Shown in pieces: positions 8,715 to 17,393 of a stretch of DNA of 53,949 nucleotides. Made by a program: the position numbers and the translations under genes. The notes under the pieces are model-generated. The model was not told the DNA's origin and searched no databases. It worked only from the letters and a program-made list of their open reading frames with translations. Each line of letters starts with the position of its first letter. The first letter of the stretch is position 1. Source of the DNA: Methanobacteriota archaeon (GTDB taxonomy: Archaea > Thermoplasmatota > Thermoplasmata > SG8-5); assembly GCA_013791785.1 (NCBI GenBank), contig VMTD01000122.1:1-53949 (forward strand), in the 5' to 3' direction.

Positions 8715-9377
8715 TCAATCGTCCAGCATCTTGAAATCGGCGTTCAACTTCATGAGAATTTTCTTGAATCCGGCCCGTTCTGACCGGGTCAGGTCGCATT
8801 CTATGGTAAGAATCCATTTCTCACCCAGGGTCTCCATCTCGATTATGTTGAATTTGGATTGAGATTTCTTCAAAACGTCCTGCAGTTCCGGGACCCTCTC
8901 CATGTTCATCACAATTTTGAATTTGAAATGCCTCCGGCCCTTGAGGCCCAATACCCTCTCGACCTTTCCCAGGAGGATGAGCGAGGCAACCACCAGAAGT
9001 GTGACCAGCATGGCAAAAAGATGCATGTTCATACCGATGGCCATGCCGATTGCCGCCGAGGTCCAGATTGCTGCAGCGCTTGTGAGTCCGCTTATCCTGC
9101 CCCTGGCGAACATGATGGTACCTGCTCCGAGGAAACCCACGCCTGTGACTATCTGGGCTGCGACCCTCAGCGGGTCCGCGGTCCCTGACCACTGCTCAAC
9201 GAAGTAGATACTTATCATGGTGAACAGCGTGGCGCCGACACTGATGAGCATGTACGTTCGCATGCCTGCGGGCTTGTCTCTCAGTTCCCTCTCGAGGCCG
9301 ATTAGGCTGCCGCAGAATATGGAGAGCAGTATTTTCGGAAGGAAATCGTACAGCATGATGTCCAGGTCTAGCAACAT
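8715..9377 (-). CDS. mgtC: MgtC/SapB family membrane protein
   Basis: 220 residues. Four hydrophobic helices in the first 130 residues carry family motifs GSLIGLERELRDKPAGMRTYML and GVGFLGAGTIMF. The C-terminal 80 residues form a soluble domain with an ACT-like beta-alpha-beta pattern. MgtC-type proteins are tied to magnesium stress and membrane ATPase regulation in bacteria; the archaeal role is unknown. The start ATG 9377 follows GGTGAA, and a BoxA-like AATTTTTAATAC lies at 9403-9417. Confidence 0.88.
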   Translation of the reverse strand: MLLDLDIMLYDFLPKILLSIFCGSLIGLERELRDKPAGMRTYMLISVGATLFTMISIYFVEQWSGTADPLRVAAQIVTGVGFLGAGTIMFARGRISGLTSAAAIWTSAAIGMAIGMNMHLFAMLVTLLVVASLILLGKVERVLGLKGRRHFKFKIVMNMERVPELQDVLKKSQSKFNIIEMETLGEKWILTIECDLTRSERAGFKKILMKLNADFKMLDD

Positions 9378-9402
9378 TTCACCATGAACAGCAAGCGTGT
9401 AT

Positions 9403-9417
9403 GAGTATTAAAAATTT
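9403..9417 (-). promoter_or_regulatory. BoxA promoter of mgtC
   Basis: Minus-strand AATTTTTAATACTC, about 33 bases before the ATG, implies a leader of roughly 8 bases. Confidence 0.45.
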
Positions 9418-9425
9418 TGTGAAAA

Positions 9426-9565
9426 GGGTAAGAGTTCAGTTTTCTGAAATTTTAGATTTTAGATTTTAGATTTGTGCTGATAATATGCAACACCGTCAAT
9501 CCGTCGTAAATCTACAATCGTCAATCTACAATCTACAATCGTTATCGTTTCACTGAATATTTATC
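9426..9565 (+). repeat. Heptamer A/T-rich repeat element (copy 2, complete)
   Basis: It begins GGGTAAGAGTTCAGT, passes through TTTTAGA heptamers, then a unique core GCAACACCGTCAATCCGTCG, then CTACAAT heptamers, and ends GTTTCACTGAATATTTA. Both ends recur around the composite at 46657-47166. It fills the space between mgtC and the ABC operon end. Confidence 0.85.
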
Positions 9566-9583
9566 GAAATGCAAAATGCTTGC

Positions 9584-10384
9584 CTACCTCTTCTTCCCGA
9601 ATCTGCGGCGAATCGCCAACTTCCACATGGTCATCCGCCCGGAGAGCCTGAGCAATCTCACTTCCAGCTTCGTGTATCGGCCCGGATTGTCCAGCACGTA
9701 AAATGACAGGGCCGTGAGTCCGCTCAGGACGGTCAGACCCACCAGCGCGAAGAACGGCCAGAGCGGGATGTTCTTTCTGACTGAGAACGCAGTATCCGGA
9801 ATTATGCCATCAAAGCCCAGTTCCTCCAGGTAGGTCTGGTTCATCTCGCCCACGGTACCGTCCAGCTTGAGATGTTCCCACTCCGCGTCTGTGAAGTGCC
9901 CCCGGGAAGCCATGGTGTAATTCTGCCCTTGGTAAGAGAACGACAGCATGAACCTCACCAGATAACTGCTCTGAGAGAAGTATGAGCCGTGGGGCGTACC
10001 CTTTTCGGTCTGGATTGTGAGGTTTACCGCATAACTCCCGCCCGGCGGAATATCGCCGCAGTTCATGTTCAGGACGATGGTGCCAGACTCCGCAATGACC
10101 GGCGGGTTGGATATTTCTGATATGGGTATGAAGTCCTCCAGCGTGGCGTAATGGTAAATGGATACCGCAATCGACACGTTCTCCATGGGGGAAGTTAGAT
10201 TGATTGCGTCCGGGTTGTTCACCGTGAATGACAGGATGCCATCGTCGCCCGGAGTAATTGCCGGCGTCCGGATGTCGTCCAGCATCCGGTTGACGAAACG
10301 CGGCTCGTCCGCGGACTGGGCCTGGGCCAGGGGGGCGAGCAATGCAAGTGCCAATGCCAGTGATATGAGCGTTCCGAACCTCAT
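9584..10384 (-). CDS. Exported membrane-anchored protein of the ABC exporter operon
   Basis: 266 residues. A signal peptide (MRFGTLISLALALALLAPLAQAQ minus the last few residues, cleavage after AQA) leads into an Ig/CARDB-like extracellular beta domain (FTVNNPDAINL..., VNLTIQTEKGTPHGSYF). A C-terminal transmembrane helix (FALVGLTVLSGLTALSFYV) and a very basic cytoplasmic tail (RRRFGKKR) follow. This is a type I anchored surface protein. Last gene of the ABC operon, 85 bases after the second permease, so it may help or be handled by the transporter. ATG 10384 is used; an upstream TTG adds four residues only. Confidence 0.75.
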   Translation of the reverse strand: MRFGTLISLALALALLAPLAQAQSADEPRFVNRMLDDIRTPAITPGDDGILSFTVNNPDAINLTSPMENVSIAVSIYHYATLEDFIPISEISNPPVIAESGTIVLNMNCGDIPPGGSYAVNLTIQTEKGTPHGSYFSQSSYLVRFMLSFSYQGQNYTMASRGHFTDAEWEHLKLDGTVGEMNQTYLEELGFDGIIPDTAFSVRKNIPLWPFFALVGLTVLSGLTALSFYVLDNPGRYTKLEVRLLRLSGRMTMWKLAIRRRFGKKR

Positions 10385-10469
10385 GGATGCCAACAAAGCC
10401 CGTGAGTGGTAAAAAGGTTTTGCTACCTATTGTTATAAGAAACTATCAAACTCAAACTGGTTTGACAGT

Positions 10470-11225
10470 TCAGGGATATTCGCTCTTGTCGAAAACAATC
10501 GCGCCCAAAACCAGGAAGGCAACGGTGATGCCCACCAGAACCGCAATGGAAACGGAAACGGGAGAACCGTCGTATGTTCCGATGCTGCCGTAATTCACCC
10601 AGCCTGCCGCCACGGACCTGACGAAATGCCGAACAGTGAAATGGCTGATGGCCCCCGGGATGGAGCCGATGAAGCTCTCCCAGATGAATGCGTAGAACAG
10701 GCCGAAGTAAACCGGTTTCTTCAGGAACACGCCCGAAGCCAGGAACAGTGCGGAATATGCCAGCGACCCCATTATTGAAACGAGGCACATGGATGCAAGG
10801 ATTGCAAGGGAATCGCCGTCCATGCCCCTCTGGGCGTAGAATGCCAGCCAACCGATGAGGTTGATGAGGACCATGATTATTGACAGGGCGAAGGCCAGGG
10901 AGATGTAATAACCGAAATACGCGATACGTCTGTCCAGCGGTGCGATTATCACCTGGGTGATGCTCCTGTCCTCTATCTCGTTCCTTATCAGGGACGAGCC
11001 GTAAATCATGGCGATTATCGGCATAATGAAGGAAAGAATCAGTACGTCCAATAGGGTCGCTCCGCTGTCCAGCGGTTCGTCAACCAGGGTGGCGGCATAA
11101 CCCATGATGCTTCCCACCAGCACTGCGATGATAAGGGAAAGGATCCACCGCCGGTTGAACAGAATTTTCCTGGTGGAATATCTGGCTATCGAAAGTACAG
11201 GTGAAATAATCTTGTTCAGTTCCAT
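10470..11225 (-). CDS. ABC-2 type transporter permease
   Basis: 251 residues with six predicted membrane helices. It contains the ABC-2 hallmark IAMIYGSSLIRNEIEDRSITQVIIAPLDR between helices 2 and 3, where an exporter permease touches its ATPase. No fused ATPase. ATG 11225 follows GGTGGTGAG and lies 1 base after the preceding ATPase stop, so the two are translated as a pair. Substrate unknown. Confidence 0.85.
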   Translation of the reverse strand: MELNKIISPVLSIARYSTRKILFNRRWILSLIIAVLVGSIMGYAATLVDEPLDSGATLLDVLILSFIMPIIAMIYGSSLIRNEIEDRSITQVIIAPLDRRIAYFGYYISLAFALSIIMVLINLIGWLAFYAQRGMDGDSLAILASMCLVSIMGSLAYSALFLASGVFLKKPVYFGLFYAFIWESFIGSIPGAISHFTVRHFVRSVAAGWVNYGSIGTYDGSPVSVSIAVLVGITVAFLVLGAIVFDKSEYP

Positions 11226-11226
11226 C

Positions 11227-12186
11227 TCACCACCCCACCATGTACTTGAACACTGATTCCAGGTTATCATCCTGGCTGAACATTCTTTCTATCCTGGCGC
11301 CGGTCATTTCCACCAGTTCCGGCATGGAATCGAAGAATTCCTCCGGAATGGTAACTTTCACGGTGATGCTGTTCCGGTTGTTGTTGAATCCCACCGAGTA
11401 GGTATAGCTCCGGTCTATCAGGGCCTTTGCCAGCTCGGCCATGTTTTTTCCTTCCAGAATAATGTTGTGCGGGTGCTGGCTTATGAGGTTCCTAATCTCG
11501 GATATCACGCCTGACGCCACGGCCCGGCCCTTGTAAATCAGCGCGATGCTGTGGGTCATCCTCTCTATCTCGTGAAGTACATGGGAACTGACGATTACGG
11601 TGTGGCCATAGTCCCGGTTGAGACTTTTGATTAGTTCGATTATGTCCCTCCTGGAAATCGGGTCAAGACCGCTGAGCGGCTCGTCCAGCAGGAGCAGTTT
11701 GGGATTGTGCAGCAATGCGCCGGCAATCTTCAGGCGCTGTTTCATTCCTTTGCTGTACCCCCCCATCTTCCTGTCCATGTCCTTTTTCATCCTGACGATG
11801 ATGGCAACTTCCGCAATTCTCTTTTCAAGGGCATTTTTCTCCATGGCCTGGAGGCCACCGAGGAACCGGAGATATTCATTGCCTGTCATGTCCAGCGGCA
11901 GAAATTCGTAATCCGGGCAGAAACCAATGGACGAAAGTTGCCTCCAGTTTCCCCAGGGACGCTGACCGAAAACAAGCAAATCGCCTGCGTTTGACTTGAT
12001 TGTGCCCATCACGAGCTTGAAGAAAGTGCTCTTCCCGGCGCCGTTTGGGCCGACGATTCCGGTTATTCCCTCGTGGATGATGACGTTCATGCCATTGAGC
12101 CCTATCACATCACCGTACCACTTGGAAAGGAAGCTGGCCTGTATCACCGGTGGTTTGAAATTTCCTGCTGGAACGGCAGAACTCAT
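11227..12186 (-). CDS. ABC transporter ATP-binding protein
   Basis: A 319-residue ATPase subunit of an exporter. Walker A GPNGAGKST (about residues 46-54), signature YSKGMKQRL, Walker B LLLLDEP and the H-loop VIVSSHVLHEI are intact. A C-terminal extension of about 100 residues (after residue 215) resembles the regulatory tail of drug/copper-type ABC-2 ATPases. The start overlaps the upstream permease stop by 4 bases. Confidence 0.92.
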   Translation of the reverse strand: MSSAVPAGNFKPPVIQASFLSKWYGDVIGLNGMNVIIHEGITGIVGPNGAGKSTFFKLVMGTIKSNAGDLLVFGQRPWGNWRQLSSIGFCPDYEFLPLDMTGNEYLRFLGGLQAMEKNALEKRIAEVAIIVRMKKDMDRKMGGYSKGMKQRLKIAGALLHNPKLLLLDEPLSGLDPISRRDIIELIKSLNRDYGHTVIVSSHVLHEIERMTHSIALIYKGRAVASGVISEIRNLISQHPHNIILEGKNMAELAKALIDRSYTYSVGFNNNRNSITVKVTIPEEFFDSMPELVEMTGARIERMFSQDDNLESVFKYMVGW

Positions 12187-13004
12187 TTCCCAATCCTCCT
12201 CTGGTGAATCCTCAGGTATACCAGTGCCAGCGGCACGATGATGAAGGCGCAGAACGCCGCCGCAAGTACCGGGCCGTTGATGGAATGCGGGATGCCGACA
12301 CCGAAAATCCAGTCATAGAAATATGCAAGCATGCTGCCCGGATTCATCAGGTTCCAGTTGCGATCGAATTCGGAAAATATGCTGCTGATTATCGCAAGAA
12401 CCGTGAAGGTCATGAACGTGCCGATTGCCGCGTGTGTTTTTCTTTTCGTCAGGGACGAAACAAGAACACTGAACGGTATCAGGAACACAGTGGTCACCAG
12501 GCTGGTCAGGACAGTGAGTCCGAGTATACCCAGACCGGAAAGATAATCAGAACCTGACTGTGTGCCGAGAATGGCGAGTGCCATGATTATCGGAGGGAAG
12601 AAGCAGAACAGTGCCAGTACGAAAAATACCCCGCCCATCTTTCCTGCAAGGTAGCTTTTGGTCCCGATGGCCCTGGAGAAATAAAGTACGAATGAATTGT
12701 TTCTCAAATCCTCCGATATTGAATCCGAGCAGACCAGAGATGCCAGCAACACCGTGAACATGAAGAAAAGGCCGTTTCCGAGCTGTTCCGACATGGTGAG
12801 GCCATCCAGTACTTCGTGCGGCATCAGGGAATACAGAATAATTGGAAACGCGAAAACGCCGATATAGCCCAGGACCAGCAATCCAATCATCCACTTGTTT
12901 TTCATCTTGGACATGAAAAGTTTCCAAGAAATAACCAGTATTCTTTCGTGCTTGGCACTGCGCTGGCCGTTCCAGGGCTTGTATCCTATCGGGTCGATGC
13001 CCAT
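12183..13004 (-). CDS. ABC-2 type transporter permease
   Basis: 273 residues with six hydrophobic segments. The conserved stretch LVCSDSISEDLRNNSFVLYF is the ABC-2 coupling region. The start ATG 13004 overlaps the stop of the upstream ATPase (TGATG), with GGGGGCGGTGT as ribosome site; the longer frame to 13103 runs inside that ATPase gene and is ignored. It probably pairs with the ATPase encoded at 13004-13960. Confidence 0.87.
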   Translation of the reverse strand: MGIDPIGYKPWNGQRSAKHERILVISWKLFMSKMKNKWMIGLLVLGYIGVFAFPIILYSLMPHEVLDGLTMSEQLGNGLFFMFTVLLASLVCSDSISEDLRNNSFVLYFSRAIGTKSYLAGKMGGVFFVLALFCFFPPIIMALAILGTQSGSDYLSGLGILGLTVLTSLVTTVFLIPFSVLVSSLTKRKTHAAIGTFMTFTVLAIISSIFSEFDRNWNLMNPGSMLAYFYDWIFGVGIPHSINGPVLAAAFCAFIIVPLALVYLRIHQRRIGK

Positions 13005-13960
13005 CACACCGCCCCCTTCTGTTTTTTGCCCTCGACCGCGCTGACGAACACGTCCTCCAGAGTTGCCCTGTGCGGGTAATACGCACGCAACTGGACATTG
13101 CATTCCCTGCTGAGTTTGAATATCGGATTACCGTCGTCCGAATTCAGTATCACGGCGGATATCTGGCCGCTTTCCCTGGTGACGTCTCTCACTTCGAATG
13201 CGGTTCCCAGCGTTCTGACGAAATTCTCCATTGACTCGGATTGGCCTCTGACTTTCACCACCCGCAGGCTCTCGCTGCCCTCCAGAAGAGTATCCAGATT
13301 GCCCTGGGTGACGAGTCTGCCGTCGTTTATGATTATGGCATGGTCGGAAATCTTTTCCAGGTCATCCAGTATATGTGTCGAGACCAGAATGGATTTATCG
13401 GACGCCCGTATCTTCTTCACCAGGTTGAGCATCTCCTCCCTGCCCTGGGGGTCCATGCCGTTTGTCGGTTCATCAAGAAACAGAATTTTCGGGTCATGGA
13501 CAATTGCCTGGGCAAGTTTGACGCGCTGTTTCATGCCAGTTGAATAAGAAGAAATCGGACGGTAACGTTCCTCGCCGATGCCGACGAAGTCAAGCATCTC
13601 GTGGCTTCTGGGCATGGCGTCCATCCTGCGCATGCCGGATATCTGGCCCATGTAGGAGACGAGTTCGACCGCCGTGAAAGTATCAATGAGGCAGTCATTC
13701 TCCGGCATGTAACCTATCATGTCGCGGATAATATCACCCTCGGTGCGGGAATCCTTGCCGGCGATGGTTATCCGGCCACTGGCGGGTTCCAGAAGGCCGA
13801 CGATCGCCTTGATGAATGTGCTCTTGCCCGCGCCGTTGGGACCGAGAAGCCCGACTATGCCAGACGGAACGTCCACTGAGAAATCGTGAAGGGCGGTGAT
13901 ACGGCCGTAGTTGACTGTGACGTTCTTCGAACTGATTGTGGTTTTTGATTCACCGCTCAT
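13004..13960 (-). CDS. ABC transporter ATP-binding protein
   Basis: 318 residues, with Walker A GPNGAGKST, signature YSTGMKQRV, Walker B ILFLDEPTNGMDPQG and the H-loop ILVSTHILDDL, plus a C-terminal tail as in the second ATPase. First gene of the five-gene operon. ATG 13960 lies about 26 bases from a BoxA and has no ribosome site, as expected of a leaderless transcript; an in-frame TTG at 14005 would lie upstream of that promoter. Confidence 0.92.
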   Translation of the reverse strand: MSGESKTTISSKNVTVNYGRITALHDFSVDVPSGIVGLLGPNGAGKSTFIKAIVGLLEPASGRITIAGKDSRTEGDIIRDMIGYMPENDCLIDTFTAVELVSYMGQISGMRRMDAMPRSHEMLDFVGIGEERYRPISSYSTGMKQRVKLAQAIVHDPKILFLDEPTNGMDPQGREEMLNLVKKIRASDKSILVSTHILDDLEKISDHAIIINDGRLVTQGNLDTLLEGSESLRVVKVRGQSESMENFVRTLGTAFEVRDVTRESGQISAVILNSDDGNPIFKLSRECNVQLRAYYPHRATLEDVFVSAVEGKKQKGAV

Positions 13961-13980
13961 CGGCGATGCATTTGCATTTT

Positions 13981-13990
13981 GATTAATTAA
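13981..13990 (-). promoter_or_regulatory. BoxA of the ABC exporter operon
   Basis: CCTTAATTAA on the minus strand, centred 26 bases upstream of ATG 13960, which fits leaderless transcription. Confidence 0.5.
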
Positions 13991-14574
13991 GGTATCTGTA
14001 ATCAATCATAGGCAATTTTACAGACGGAGCATGATTGGTTGGAAAATTAGCCGTGCAAAACATGGGTGGACATCCCCCATTGTCTTGAAAGGGGGGGTGT
14101 TGGGGGCAGGAATGGTGGATGGGTGGGCTCCTGGAGGCGGTATATCTTCCAACGCCAGCAGGGATGATGGTGAAGGGGGGGGCTGGTGCTGTGTTCAATT
14201 CGAAGGAAGAATAATCCTAAGATTCTGGGGGCTGTGGAACTGTGTCCAGTCGCGGTCCTGGACGAAGCGCTCGATGCGGGTGCGAGGGTGGCGAGGGTGA
14301 GGTCCATGGTGACGATGTATTGGAAAGGTAGGGGAAAAGATTCGGGGGAATTTGAAATTAAAGAAGCAAATAGACAAGGCAGATGTATTGGGGCATCCAC
14401 AATGGCAGCGGAGCCACCCAGAAGTCTATAATGTATTACCGGAGGCATTTCTTGGATAGTGAGTGCGGTTGGGGTGGCCGGAGAAGGATGGGCAGGGAGG
14501 TATGTTATTACAGAGAAGGGAGAGGTGGCAACCAAGGTATTTTTCGGAGGGGGTTGAGATTGGTTAGTGTATGT
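13991..14574. other. Intergenic stretch with strong G bias, no supported gene
   Basis: About 580 bases, G-rich on the plus strand between about 14090 and 14560 (runs of 6-8 G). Short open frames exist on both strands but have no ribosome sites, no promoter and no recognisable protein. It looks like decayed sequence; a short reading, VLDEALDAGARVARVRSMV (about 14250-14310), might be a remnant. Confidence 0.5.
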
Positions 14575-15450
14575 TCAACGATGTGTATGCTTACTTGTTA
14601 AACATAAAGCATTAACAGGGCAATCTTTACACATGCGTTTTGCTTTACATATCGTTCGACCGAAATGCCAGAATATTCTATCCAAATCAGATGGAGAATA
14701 TTTTTCACCTGTAAGTTCGGAGATTCTCAAAATTAGTTTGTGCAAGAATAAATAGTTATTTTCATTCGAGGGATTGTTACCCATCTCTAACTTATCATCC
14801 TCTAATAATTCAAACCCATAATTCAAAAGTCCCAATCTAGTCATAATCCGCACGACATGTAAATCATTGGCAACATAATTTTCATTAAAATTCGATAATG
14901 CTAAATCTCTGAGTTTATAACCAACATTTTTAATTTTTAACAGTTTGTCGTCCTGAAAATTATCCCTGTAATTCTTTTCAGCATTCTTGAAGTATATTAC
15001 CCAATCCCACTTTAATTCATCTCTGAAATAAGTGACAACACCATCTATGACCGGGGCTCCTTTTTCTGCCCCCCATCGATAATCAGCATTATTTAAAATT
15101 TGTACATAATTTTTATAATTCAGGTCTTTTTTGGATTTTATTGATAATATGAGTTCATTTTTTACTTTGCTTCCTCTTTCCCCGCTCATAGCCCTGACTA
15201 AAAGGCTATCCAGGAATATAATTAAAATTTTTAAATCATTGCTATCATATCTGTTTTTTATAAGCTCTGTATTTTTCTTAATATCATCTCTGTGGTCTTT
15301 TACCCACTTTTCAATTGTTTGTGTTGTTTCATCAGATTTTGCTTTAACTTCAATAATTTCTGAAATAATTTTATTAACATCTGGTAACTCAATATTCATC
15401 TTACATAATCCCCGATTTTCCGAAGACCACAGAACATTTTGGTTCGGCAT
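14575..15450 (-). CDS. HhH-GPD (endonuclease III-like) Fe-S DNA glycosylase homologue
   Basis: 291 residues. The C-terminal half carries a helix-hairpin-helix loop KNVGYK (catalytic-type lysine near residue 179), an aspartate in NDLHVVRIMTRLGL (near 197; the EndoIII/MutY catalytic Asp position), and four cysteines C-x5-C-x2-C-x5-C at the end. These are the endonuclease III hallmarks, although EndoIII has C-x6-C first. The N-terminal 110 residues are a charged helical extension of unknown role. ATG 15450 is chosen for its site GGGAG. The gene is much more A/T-rich than its housekeeping neighbours, and lies at the island edge. It may cut or scan modified or damaged DNA; a defence use is inference only. 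Confidence 0.65.
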   Translation of the reverse strand: MPNQNVLWSSENRGLCKMNIELPDVNKIISEIIEVKAKSDETTQTIEKWVKDHRDDIKKNTELIKNRYDSNDLKILIIFLDSLLVRAMSGERGSKVKNELILSIKSKKDLNYKNYVQILNNADYRWGAEKGAPVIDGVVTYFRDELKWDWVIYFKNAEKNYRDNFQDDKLLKIKNVGYKLRDLALSNFNENYVANDLHVVRIMTRLGLLNYGFELLEDDKLEMGNNPSNENNYLFLHKLILRISELTGEKYSPSDLDRIFWHFGRTICKAKRMCKDCPVNALCLTSKHTHR

Positions 15451-15468
15451 TCTTCTCCCAAGTGAATG

Positions 15469-15493
15469 CGAAAGCCAGGTAATAAGGCTTTCG
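15469..15493. promoter_or_regulatory. Inverted repeat upstream of the glycosylase-like gene
   Basis: CGAAAGCC, 9-base loop, GGCTTTCG. It sits between a BoxA-like TTTTTTAAACTATAA (15494-15508) and the ATG at 15450, so it would lie in the leader or at the transcription start: an operator or leader hairpin. Confidence 0.4.
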
Positions 15494-15551
15494 TTATAGT
15501 TTAAAAAAGAGAAAAAGAGGGGACGATTTTCCCACATTCCGAGATTTTAAT

Positions 15552-15758
15552 TCATGAGTGAACTAATTTTTGGCCAGCACATCGATTTTCGGAGCCCGCC
15601 TCCGCCCACTCCAGTAACTCCCTGGTCAATGGCTGGGCGTCGCTGTAGATGCCCGCAGCGCGGGTCTCATAGCCCATCTTCTCGAATATCTCCTTGCTGG
15701 TGCGGCTTCGGTTCTCGCCTTGGTTGCAGACGAAGAGGAGTTTGGGTTTTGGCATCAT
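15552..15758 (-). pseudogene. Truncated low-molecular-weight protein tyrosine phosphatase
   Basis: 68 codons begin as a LMW phosphatase: LLFVCNQGENRSRTS contains the phosphate loop C-x5-R, followed by EIFEKMGYETRAAGIYSDA and the family stretch LTRELLEWA. It then turns into unrelated AGSENRCAGQKLVHS. Intact members are about 105 residues and continue with a membrane-like strand and an aspartate loop. A frame shift near 15600 gives APKIDVLAKN then stop, which suggests an internal deletion with loss of frame. It is downstream of, and likely co-transcribed with, the 293-residue gene (8-base gap, site GGGAG). Confidence 0.6.
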
Positions 15759-15766
15759 CTCCCAAC

Positions 15767-16648
15767 CTAAGGTTCATTCATAATTTTACTAACCTCATCA
15801 TCAGATAAATCGTATTTCCATTCCACAGCATCTCTAAATGCATTCGTTCCGCCTTTTATTCCACCAGTATCGCCAGTTTCCAGGTCCTCAAAAGAGATTC
15901 GTAATTTGATATCATAAAAAATATCCTTGACACCGATATGCCCAAGTTTCACGAATTCCTTCTTTTTCTTAAATGATTCAAAACTAATACTATTGTGTGA
16001 TACATCCTCGATTATTGTGATAAAGAAATCCGTTAATATCATATTTGTCAACAAGTCCTGATAAATCTCATTGCTAATCGCTTTGCGTTTGAGTGCAATT
16101 TGAAGTTCTTCCATTCTCTGGCTTGGTGTGTCGTCATATTTGATTGCCTTGTACAATGTCCTCGGGAACAACAAAATGGTTTTTGAAAAGAACCTTTCGC
16201 CCCCCTCATCCAGCTTTAGTGAGTGTTTTTCTATGAACCACGGTATGAACTTTTCCGTAAGCATCTTATATACATATTCACAGTCCAGTGTGCGATACAT
16301 AGTCTCGCTGTCTATGTCATGTTCTTGGAATTTGATTTTGAGCAAATGTATGAAGAAATCCAGATTCTCATAATTTAGACAATACCCCACCCTCGGTATA
16401 TCATATTTATCGGGTATGTCTTCATGGGCCTTCAAGACCTTATCCTTGACAAGGTCGTCCACCGCGAGTCGCGTGGTGTAGTAATTTTCCCCTAGAATAT
16501 CTGCGATATCCATTTTAATCCTCGGTTTGTTATCGCCAAAGGCGGTAACGTCCTTGTCTGGTGCAACTATCGCTTGTCCCAGAAACAGGTCTATTATCTT
16601 CCAGTGCACCTTCTTCCTAGAGCTTGGGTAATCCTTATTAGACGTCAT
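15767..16648 (-). CDS. Unknown protein with possible N-terminal winged helix
   Basis: I do not recognise a family. 293 residues, no membrane segment or signal. Residues about 12-75 (KVHWKIIDLFLG ... YYTTRLAVDDLVKDKVLKA) have the helix-turn-helix-wing spacing of archaeal winged-helix DNA-binding domains. The rest is helical and charged, with lysine runs. A BoxA 27 bases upstream of ATG 16648 and the absence of a ribosome site indicate a leaderless mRNA. A/T-rich. Together with the glycosylase-like gene it forms the left edge of the accessory island. Confidence 0.6.
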   Translation of the reverse strand: MTSNKDYPSSRKKVHWKIIDLFLGQAIVAPDKDVTAFGDNKPRIKMDIADILGENYYTTRLAVDDLVKDKVLKAHEDIPDKYDIPRVGYCLNYENLDFFIHLLKIKFQEHDIDSETMYRTLDCEYVYKMLTEKFIPWFIEKHSLKLDEGGERFFSKTILLFPRTLYKAIKYDDTPSQRMEELQIALKRKAISNEIYQDLLTNMILTDFFITIIEDVSHNSISFESFKKKKEFVKLGHIGVKDIFYDIKLRISFEDLETGDTGGIKGGTNAFRDAVEWKYDLSDDEVSKIMNEP

Positions 16649-16670
16649 GTGAATAGATATGTTCGACAGG

Positions 16671-16680
16671 TATAAATAGA
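16671..16680 (-). promoter_or_regulatory. BoxA of the 293-residue gene (leaderless)
   Basis: Minus-strand TCTATTTATA centred 27 bases from the ATG at 16648. Between here and 16770 the sequence is strongly A/T-rich, serving divergent promoters. Confidence 0.6.
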
Positions 16681-16769
16681 TTATCTTATTCTTGGTATAA
16701 ATTAAAAAATGGTATAAAAAAATTTAAATTGTTAATAGATATGTGAAATATTTTCATTTTTCATCCAAA

Positions 16770-16779
16770 TTATTTATAT
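16770..16779 (+). promoter_or_regulatory. BoxA of the three-gene unknown cassette
   Basis: TTATTTATAT followed by GCG; expected start near 16800, leaving a leader of about 48 bases with the site AAGGAGG (16834-16840). Confidence 0.55.
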
Positions 16780-16847
16780 GCGAAGTATGCGTTTTCTCAT
16801 TCATCGAGCCCGAGGATACGGGTACGGGAAGCTAAGGAGGCAGAAGA

Positions 16848-17393
16848 ATGGATAGATATCAAGACAGAAGGGCTAGGCACATGAGCGATAGGGACCTGAT
16901 ACTGGACCTGATGCGGGAAGGGCGGAACAACTTCACATCGGTGCGCACACACGTCATGGAGATGCGTGAACGCAGACCGGAACACATCGACGTTGAGATA
17001 GATTACGAGATATGCGGCATAACATGGGACAGAGAGGCCAGCATGAATAAGATATTCGTGACGGTCCACGGCATGCGGCCGATTGGGCATTTCATAACTT
17101 ATGTGGACCTTGCTCACCAGATGGTATTCGAGCTCGAATGCCAGATTCCAAAACTGAGCGAGACGTTCTATGTCAGCATAGACCAGGACTCGATAGACAG
17201 GGTCAACTGCAAAGAAATGGACATGATGGATGCCGATTATGTACCTGGCACAAACGGACACAAAGAGTCCAGGTCGGTATGTACTGACCTAGAGCTGATG
17301 GACAAGTTAGAGGGCATACTGGAAGCATACAGGGATCTGGTGTCCTACCTCGGAAGTCGCTCAAGGGAAGGGGGGAGCGATTGTCAAAGGTGA
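16848..17393 (+). CDS. Unknown cassette protein A
   Basis: I do not recognise this protein. 181 residues, soluble, acidic, with the excellent ribosome site AAGGAGGCAGAAGAATG. The central part (about 42-110) has the pattern IDVEIDYEICGITWDREA...IFVTVHGMRPIGHFITYVDL, which recurs in protein C of the same cassette as ITYEVCGVAYHRPGELLIYV. The two therefore share a paralogous beta-rich domain. The end overlaps the next start (TGATG). First gene of a three-gene operon beside the DUF499 defence operon. Confidence 0.7.
   Translation: MDRYQDRRARHMSDRDLILDLMREGRNNFTSVRTHVMEMRERRPEHIDVEIDYEICGITWDREASMNKIFVTVHGMRPIGHFITYVDLAHQMVFELECQIPKLSETFYVSIDQDSIDRVNCKEMDMMDADYVPGTNGHKESRSVCTDLELMDKLEGILEAYRDLVSYLGSRSREGGSDCQR

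Noticed and set aside
9584-13960. Reading the ABC operon as a copper or drug exporter
   Set aside because: ATPase and permease types are not substrate-specific enough; left as substrate unknown.
14031-14535. Open frames of 89 and 162 codons in the G-rich intergenic region
   Set aside because: No ribosome site or promoter; composition is a by-product of G runs; no recognisable family.
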